Shown: piece after piece, positions 57,601 to 64,000 of the stretch | Layout: each line of letters starts with the position of its first letter | Numbering within the stretch: the stretch's first letter is position 1 | From: Amphibalanus amphitrite | Lineage: Eukaryota > Arthropoda > Thecostraca > Balanomorpha > Balanidae | Assembly: GCF_019059575.1 (NCBI RefSeq) | Contig: NW_024881967.1 | Coordinates: 186,001 to 250,000, forward strand | Direction: 5' to 3' | Length of the DNA: 64,000 nucleotides | The notes under the pieces: model-generated | The model's input: the letters and a program-made list of their open reading frames with translations, nothing else | What the model was told of the DNA's origin: nothing | Databases searched by the model: none | Position numbers and translations under genes: made by a program

Positions 57601-60538
57601 TCGGGCTGACGTCAGCGGCCGAGGTCGGCCAGCCGCTGCCAGGTGGCGCCCGTGGCGAAAGCGACGGCGAAAGCCCGCCGTCTGGGCGCCACTATTGTGA
57701 CGGCGCCGCGGCCGAGGCTGTGATGCAACCGCAGGTGGCTGGCCGACCTGCCTGCCGGCTGGGCGGCGGTGGGGAGCCGGCGCAGCCCGTCCGGCCGGCC
57801 GGTCGACCACGCACCCCGCACGCACACGGAGCAGACGGCGGCACCGGCGCCGAATCGCCGTCACGCGAAGAATCTGAGCCGTGACGTCATCATCGTCCGT
57901 CAGCTGGACGGCGGCTCGGCCGGTCGGCGGGATTCGGTAATCGGACAGCGGCTTGGCGGCGGACTGGGCGGCGCCGGTCGCAGTCTGCCCGATTAACGAA
58001 TGAATCTGGGCGACGACTGCTTAATGCTTATCGCCTCGGGCCCGCCGCGCCGCCGCCACCGCCGTCGCCGCCGTCGTCATCACCGCCATCGTAGACCCGA
58101 TGTACGCCTTCTGGGGCTGTTTCATACCTGCACACCGTTGCAGAGCCGGCCGGACCTGCCCAGGGATGCGAGGTGCACGCGCGGCCGAGTCATGGGAAAA
58201 CGGAGCGGCACACCCGTGTACCGGAACCGGCTTGTGAAAATGCAGTTTTGGCTTGATTTACTCGTTACGAGCACAATCCACGCCTTTGTTGTGGGCTGAT
58301 TTTCACACATAAAAGGAACACGGGCGCGGTATGATCCATTAGCCCTGCCTGAAGCCCTACCAGCATGCGCGTTGGGTGGCATGCCCAAAAGCTGAGACTC
58401 GGAGTTTGACGGCGATTTGGCCAGTCACGCCGCGTTCGCAGGGGCTAGCTCCAAGGCAGCGCTCTCACGTCTCTGTCCAAGGCTACAGGCCACGTGGGTT
58501 TGGAGGAGACGGCGGGCCAGGGAGAGCCGGGGTGCCGTCTGCGCTGGAATCTGCAATACGAGGGAAAGCCCTCCCATAATATGTCCAGTCGGAATCTATA
58601 CGAAGCCAGCGCCATAGGACTGGTCAAATGCTATTTATTCTAGTGGCGTTATCTGCAGTCCTCGCTCGCTGCGTTGTGTCCTTGTCATTGTGTCAGACAG
58701 TGAACCACACCGATGACTGTTTATCGGGGAGGGGCGATATCACGGCGCTTTGTTACGCAACCCCCCACCTCCTCACTTACCTAGCCCAACAGGCGGGCTG
58801 CGCCACCCCTCCTCGCACCGCGCCGGTCCGTGCCGCGAACGCCTGCCGCCCTGCGGTCTGTCGGCCAGCCGCGGGGCTCGCCGGGGGGCGGGGAAGGGGT
58901 GGGCGGGGCGGGGCGGTCACCGGCCGACCTGCCCGGGGGGCTGCGGGGTCGCCGGGGAGTGAGGGCGGCGGCCAGCTGGCCGGGAACGGCGGCCAGAGGC
59001 GGGCTCAGCACGGCAGACGGGGAGGTAGTGGCAGGTGCGCAGTCAGGGCGTGAGGTCGGTGGGGCTGACAGTGCTTGAAGTGTTTACTTATGTTGACATA
59101 ACATTTTCATAGATAGAGGCTCCTCTCGTCTGGGCTTGTGTGACTGTAAGCAATAGAGCATGGTCCTGGAATGTTCGTTCAGGCTGGTGCCTCACCGGTT
59201 TCAGACTGGTCCCATATTATCAGTGTCAGACTGGTGTGGGTGGTGTCGGTGGTCGGGCCTCGTGAACCGCCGCCGGGCAGGGCTGCTGACGGGTCGCGGA
59301 GGTCGGGCCCCGCTGACGACGCACTGCCGCCCTGGACGGACCAAGAACATGCCGGCTCAGCGCCGAGGGCGGACACGGCTGGCGTGGCACCGTGTTGGAG
59401 CTCATACGATCACAGCCGTGCTGAGCCGCAGAATAACCCGTCCGGAGTGTGGGCCGTGAGGTCATACCAACGTATGTACCGGCAAAGGAGAGAGGGTCCC
59501 AGGAAGGGTGCCGGCGGTGGCGGCTCAACTGCGTCCATAGGAGTCCACCGGAGCTGCCGTTCCACGGCTGTGGACGGCCGTGGATGACTGTGGACTGTTG
59601 GGGTGGTCGTGGACTGCCATATGCGGCTATGACCTGTCCTGCGCGGCTGTTTGCGGCTGAGTGCGGTCGTTGTTCGCCCGCCGTCTGCGCGTCACAGGCG
59701 CGGCGGCCGCTTTGATGGCGTCTGCCGGCGGTGAGCGCCCTCGGAGCGTGGAGAAGCGCTCCGTCGTGTGCGGTCACCGGTGGCGGACGGCGGACGGGAG
59801 GCTTTGTCCGCCGACTGACGGCCGGCGCTCGCCGATTAGGTCCGGCCTCGGCGGCGCGATACGGCTGACGTGGAGGTCGCCGCCAGAGCGGCCCGGTCCC
59901 GCTGACCGAGACAGCTGTCTCCTGTCCCGGCCGGCTGTCCTTCCGCGCTGTCTGCTCAGCCTCCCCCTCGCTGAATTGCCGCATAGAACTGTCTCGCTGA
60001 TCTGACGTGCTCGGTGCTCTCGTGCGTCTGTGCGTAGGGCTGTTCGATACGTCTGTCTCGTCAGGCGATCTCGTACGCTGAGTCGATCGATAGCCCGTCG
60101 TCTGGCCTCTCGAGTCACCGGCCGGTGCGTGCTCGTATCAGCGCAGACGGAGGAAATTGGCGATACAGGTCTCCGCCGCTCTGACTCAGGATAGGGTCTT
60201 AGGACTTGGGAGAGTGCTTAGCGCTGTCGTCCTAACACGTAGGCAGCGGCGATGAAGTCACACTATAGGTCGTCGTGTGTAAATGGACGGGATGTCCGCT
60301 CCTTATAGAGCGAGCGAGTTATGATGGGTGACATACATGACATAATCTTGGATCAGCTGTCGCCTGACCAGCTATCCCGCCCTCTAAACTGGCCCCAACT
60401 ATGTCAGCCACCCGTGCCGGTCCTCTCGGCTCGTCCTTGACCCGGCCTGCATTGGCTGAGCGGTGGTGGTAGTGGCGCCGTGCACCGCGCCCCGTCTGGG
60501 CCGCGGTAATGACCCGGCCGGGCCAGCCGGCGCCACGT

Positions 60539-60569
<31 letters not shown>

Positions 60570-62679
60570 TCTGGCTGGCTCTTTGTACCGCCCTGGGCCG
60601 GGCTGCCGGGGCGGAGGCGGCGCCCGGCGGCCCGAGACGTTTTTAGATCGGCTTTGTTTGGTCTTTTTATACGGGCCGGCACCGATAACGATAGACGACC
60701 GGCTCGTGAGCGTCGCAGGCGACCGTCGCGTCGCGTCGCGGCCTTGAAAGCTTTGGTCTCGGGTTACGGGCCGGCTGTCCGCCCGCCATTTTGGCCTACA
60801 GTCGAAGCCGGTTAGGTCGAATATCGGGCACGTAAAAACTGGAAAGAGAAGCACACACAAGCACTTCTACTGACCGGCCGGTTGAATCACAAGCAGCTCA
60901 GTGGCACGATTCTGACCAGGGGACAGAATCGGGTCGCGGTGACTTTATCCCATGGGATGGAAAGGCTCCCATGAGGTAGGGGAGGGGCGGCTCTCAGCCT
61001 GTGGGAACCGTCAGACGTGGTCCTCCACTGTACTTCCCCGCCAGCGCTCTGAGGGATCTGTGGGCTTTTTTCGGACGAGGGGTGAATTTTAAAAAGGTGC
61101 GGATCTGAATGGACTCAAAGCGCCATGTGCGGGGCGGGCTGACGTGAATATGGACGGGAGGCGAGGGGAGCGCAGCTGCCGGGATCCGCCAGGGACACTC
61201 ATCGGCTCCGTTCAGATGATCCGCCCCAAATCCAAACAGTTTGCTGAATGGTTTCGGACTTATCTCACCACATGATGGGTCGGAGAGCTTTTTGGCTGGG
61301 GTCCTCTGACGGGGCTGATTTTATTGATGCGGAAAAAGAACGACTGATCCGAGTTCTGTTGTGTTTTCCACTCAGCTTTATTTGGTTAAATTAGTTGATT
61401 GTTAGGAAGAAATGCGAAATCGCCACGATTTGTGTGCGCCCTCCGAACGTTCGCCTTCTCAACCACGTCAATGCATTCTTGAATCATTTCGAGGCTTTTC
61501 TCAGCACAGCCCTGTCAATCCAGTGAGTGCACTGGACGATTTCGCACCCGCGCTGATCACCACCGTACTGCTGCTCCTCAGCTGCCTGCCCTTTCACGTA
61601 CCGCTGCCGCTGCCGCCCAATATTGCACTTTGATGAGGGTCCGGGGTCCCGTCCCGTCTCGCACGACCGGTCCGCCGGCGGTCCGACGATCTCATCCCAG
61701 AGAGCCAGGCTATCTGCCTGTCTGCACGGCGTCAGCGCGACGAGTGCTCATCCGGCTTAGCTGGCGCCGCCGCCGCCCGCAAGGCCTTGGCGGCATTGAG
61801 ACTTATTTTGTTGCAGAATCCAGCGGTCATTGGGTCCATTGAATTTGCGGAGGCGGCGACTTTCGTGGAACGATGCGCCGCGGATGGAGTAGATAATGAA
61901 TTTCTGATGAATCGGTGACATGCAAGCTGCGAAAATGGAGCGATATGCCACTGGTAGTGTTTATTTTTACGGTGATATCCTGACACAAAAACAATCTTAC
62001 CTCAGCACGGAGCATTATTTGCAATCGCTGTATTGAGCAGCGTGCAGTGGACTGTTTTGCTGGTGGTTCTGGGGCCTGCCGCTAGGGGCGCTGCTGTGCC
62101 GAGTGCAGGGACATAGCCTTGGCAGGGACTGCCGTTTGGCAGGCTGACAGGTCAGCTCGACGGAGGGGGAGGGGAGAGGGGGGCGGTGACGGGTGTGGCG
62201 AGACGACGGCTTGGGGGCGGGGGAGGGGAACGGGGTCTAGCGATGACTTTTACGACCGAGCTTGTTGGTCGCTGCGGCGGCGGGCGGGCCGGGCACGTCA
62301 TGCCTTTAGGGAGTGGCGCTACATAGCATTGCGGCGCCATCACCGGCCGTTGAGCGCCGACGCCGGGCGGTTAACAGGGCTGGAGCGGGCGGCGGGCGAC
62401 CGGGCCGGGCTGCGGCTGGGGTCCGGGGACGGTCCCGATGTCGTGCTGACGGCCGCTGCGCTCCGAGGAGTGGTCTGATTGGACCGCTCACCGCCGGCAC
62501 CGGAGGACGTGGGCGGGCCGGCTCCGGTAACTTTGGAGGCGCGGATCACGGAGGCATTTGTTCCGAGCTGCTCAGCTTGATTAGTTCCCAACTAACGAGC
62601 AGCCAGACTGGAAGTTGGGTTTGAGTTGGCTCCTCCTGTTGTGGCTGCGATAGCTCAACTGACTGTAATGAGCTGAGGT

Positions 62680-63163
62680 CAGGGGCGGATCCAGAAAATC
62701 TCCAAGGGAGGGGCCATTAGAAACCAGGAGGCCCCCCCATAATCCCACCTGTTGGAGGCCCCATCTTCCCACTTGTTGGGCCCCCCCCCCCCAAAAAAAA
62801 AAAAAACTGCGTCTATTGAGCTTATCTAGCTGTTCAGGCAACATCTCAACATCTGTGCAGGCTTGGAGGCCCTCTGTGCAGGTTAGGAGGCCCTGTAAAA
62901 GTGGTCATCTTGTGAGTATAAGAGACCTCCAAGTTATGAAAAGCTTTACCAATCTTCTAACAAAGAAGTCTTCTCAGCTAGTCTTCTAAGAAATAACTAA
63001 GTGGGTAGGTTAAAAAAAAAACTCATCGGATTTCGGCCACTTTATTTTCAGGAGGCCCCCTTTTCAGCTTTTTAACTTTTTAACTTTTTATTTTATTTTT
63101 GAAAAAAATCGGCCAAGGGGGGGGCCATGGCCCCCATGGCCCCCCCCCTTGTATCCGCGCCTG
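62680..63163. mobile_element. hAT MITE
   Basis: Ends CAGGGGCGGATCCAG and (inverted) CAGGCGCGGATACAAGG, flanked by a perfect 8-bp duplication GCTGAGGT (62672-62679, 63164-63171). 484 bp, non-coding, with strong C-rich, A-rich and G-rich runs near its ends, including GGGGGCCATGGCCCCC. Same terminal sequence as the hAT element at 8708-13746. Confidence 0.93.
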
Positions 63164-63268
63164 GCTGAGGTACTGATTGAACACGGGCTCAGGTCAGCAT
63201 CCGGGTCCTAACTCGGATCCAGAATGAACCGCTTGGAATAACTCGTCTTCTCTGGCTCATTCTGAGTC

Positions 63269-63422
63269 AGGTCACCCGTCTCCTTTGAGCCGGGTCACCT
63301 GTCTCCCTTTGAGCCAAGTGACCCGCTCTGAGAGAGGCGACCCGCCCCCTCTGAGCCGGATGACCCGCCCCCTTTGAGCCGAGTGACCCGTCTGCTGAGC
63401 CCGGCGACCCGTCTCCCTTTGT
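63269..63422. repeat. about 26-bp tandem repeat GAGCCGGGTGACCCGTCTCCCTTT
   Basis: About six imperfect units. GTCACCCGTCTC/CCTTTGAGCC is the constant part. Confidence 0.85.
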
Positions 63423-63833
63423 TGACCGGTTGCGGACCGTGTGCTGACACTGCCCGCGCCATGCTGACATCACCTCCGGTGGACCCAATATAGACACAGC
63501 GGTATGGTGTCTGGCCTGGCACTGGACACCGTCTCGGTCGGTACTCCCCCCTGACTTCCCCCGGTATACGATCCCGTCTCTACCCGTCCCCCCTACCCCG
63601 CCCATTCGTCTGTGCATGACACGTGACAGAAGCGGATCCTTGGGCGACGCCTGGTCTCTCGACACGTGACCTCGGATCTCGTGGCGTCAGCCACACTGTG
63701 ACGCAGGCCGTCCTCAACACATGTCAACGATGCCGAAAATATTTCATTGATTTTATTCGGGGGACCTTCGCGTAGTATTTGTCACTGAAACGGTATGTTA
63801 AGGGGTTCAGATGCTGTTTTTTATAATTGGGCA

Positions 63834-63912
63834 CAAGCAGCAATTGAACTCAGCGCTGTTAGCCTGGAGAGCCTCATCGAGTCAAAGTACTGAGGTGCTC
63901 TCCACTAGAGAG
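63834..63912 (-). other. tRNA-like relic or SINE head
   Basis: On the minus strand TAGTGGAGAGCACCTCAG resembles an A box and CTGAGTTCAATTGC a degenerate B box. Between them is a strong stem (TGGAGAGC/GCTCTCCA and CCTCA/TGAGG). The anticodon loop is too large and the acceptor pairing is poor, so it is not an intact tRNA. Confidence 0.3.
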
Positions 63913-64000
63913 GCCCGCGTCGAACCCGTTCAGGTCCTGAAGCGGTCGAGTTTAAGCTTTGAAGCTTACTATTTACCCTATACATTGATCAAATCTAACG

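Larger units (their letters stand above)
17638..64000 (+). other. Ski/Sno intron 1 (at least 46 kb, continues past window)
   Basis: Starts with the donor GTGAGT. I found no further Ski/Sno exon, which should encode a Lys/Arg-rich and coiled-coil region. Everything beyond is transposons, tandem repeats and GC-rich sequence without recognisable coding. Stretches with nothing notable include 18660-19370, 19760-21150, 22323-22750, 23620-24090, 26725-27770, 35730-40300, 40570-45570, 48180-49580 and 51700-60530, where the only long frames are low-complexity CpG-rich ones. A nested gene cannot be ruled out. Confidence 0.6.

Noticed and set aside
62076..62092. CCGCTAGGGGCGCTG resembling a CTCF site
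   Set aside because: One base short of the consensus core, in very GC-rich DNA where such matches are expected by chance.
1..64000. CRISPR arrays or bacterial features
   Set aside because: No regularly spaced identical repeats with unique spacers; the DNA is clearly eukaryotic. The tandem repeats present are contiguous and degenerate.

Overview
The window is animal nuclear DNA and almost certainly comes from an invertebrate, probably an arthropod. Two metazoan developmental genes lie on the + strand. The first is the last coding exon of atypical protein kinase C (1478-1565). The second is the first coding exon of a Ski/Sno (SnoN-like) SMAD co-repressor (16624-17637). An intron-containing tRNA-Ile(UAU) gene (16010-16098, - strand) sits just upstream of the Ski/Sno exon. 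GC-rich introns, CGG tracts and many cut-and-paste elements would suit a crustacean such as a barnacle, but the species cannot be decided from the sequence alone.

Layout: 1-1477 is aPKC intron and 1478-1565 the aPKC terminal exon, followed by 3' UTR. From about 3.8 to 15.7 kb lies a dense transposon thicket. It holds a retroposon with a 13-bp target duplication, two elements whose termini begin CACAGTG with 5-bp target duplications (Transib/RAG-like), TTAA-flanked piggyBac-like elements rich in AGGTCA/TGACCT half-sites, a hAT element with a perfect 8-bp duplication, a tRNA-derived SINE and a Penelope-like element with a large palindrome. Several are inserted inside one another, up to six levels deep. 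16.0-17.6 kb is the tRNA, Ski/Sno promoter and Ski/Sno exon block.

From 17638 to the end I see no further convincing exon, so at least 46 kb reads as Ski/Sno intron 1. It holds a decayed mariner, two further TA-flanked inverted-repeat elements, three more piggyBac-like copies, Penelope-like 3' ends, a 40-bp minisatellite, a hAT MITE and many short tandem repeats. After about 27 kb the DNA becomes strikingly GC- and CpG-rich.

The most remarkable single unit in the intron is a complete, apparently very recent LTR retroelement (32818-35724). It has identical 265-bp LTRs, a primer-binding site, a polypurine tract and a 5-bp target duplication. Its only ORF encodes a zinc-knuckle Gag-like protein with about eight proline-rich repeats of roughly 50 residues, and there is no pol. 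The genes do not form an operon: aPKC and Ski/Sno are independent eukaryotic transcription units in tandem, and the rest is mobile or simple-sequence DNA.
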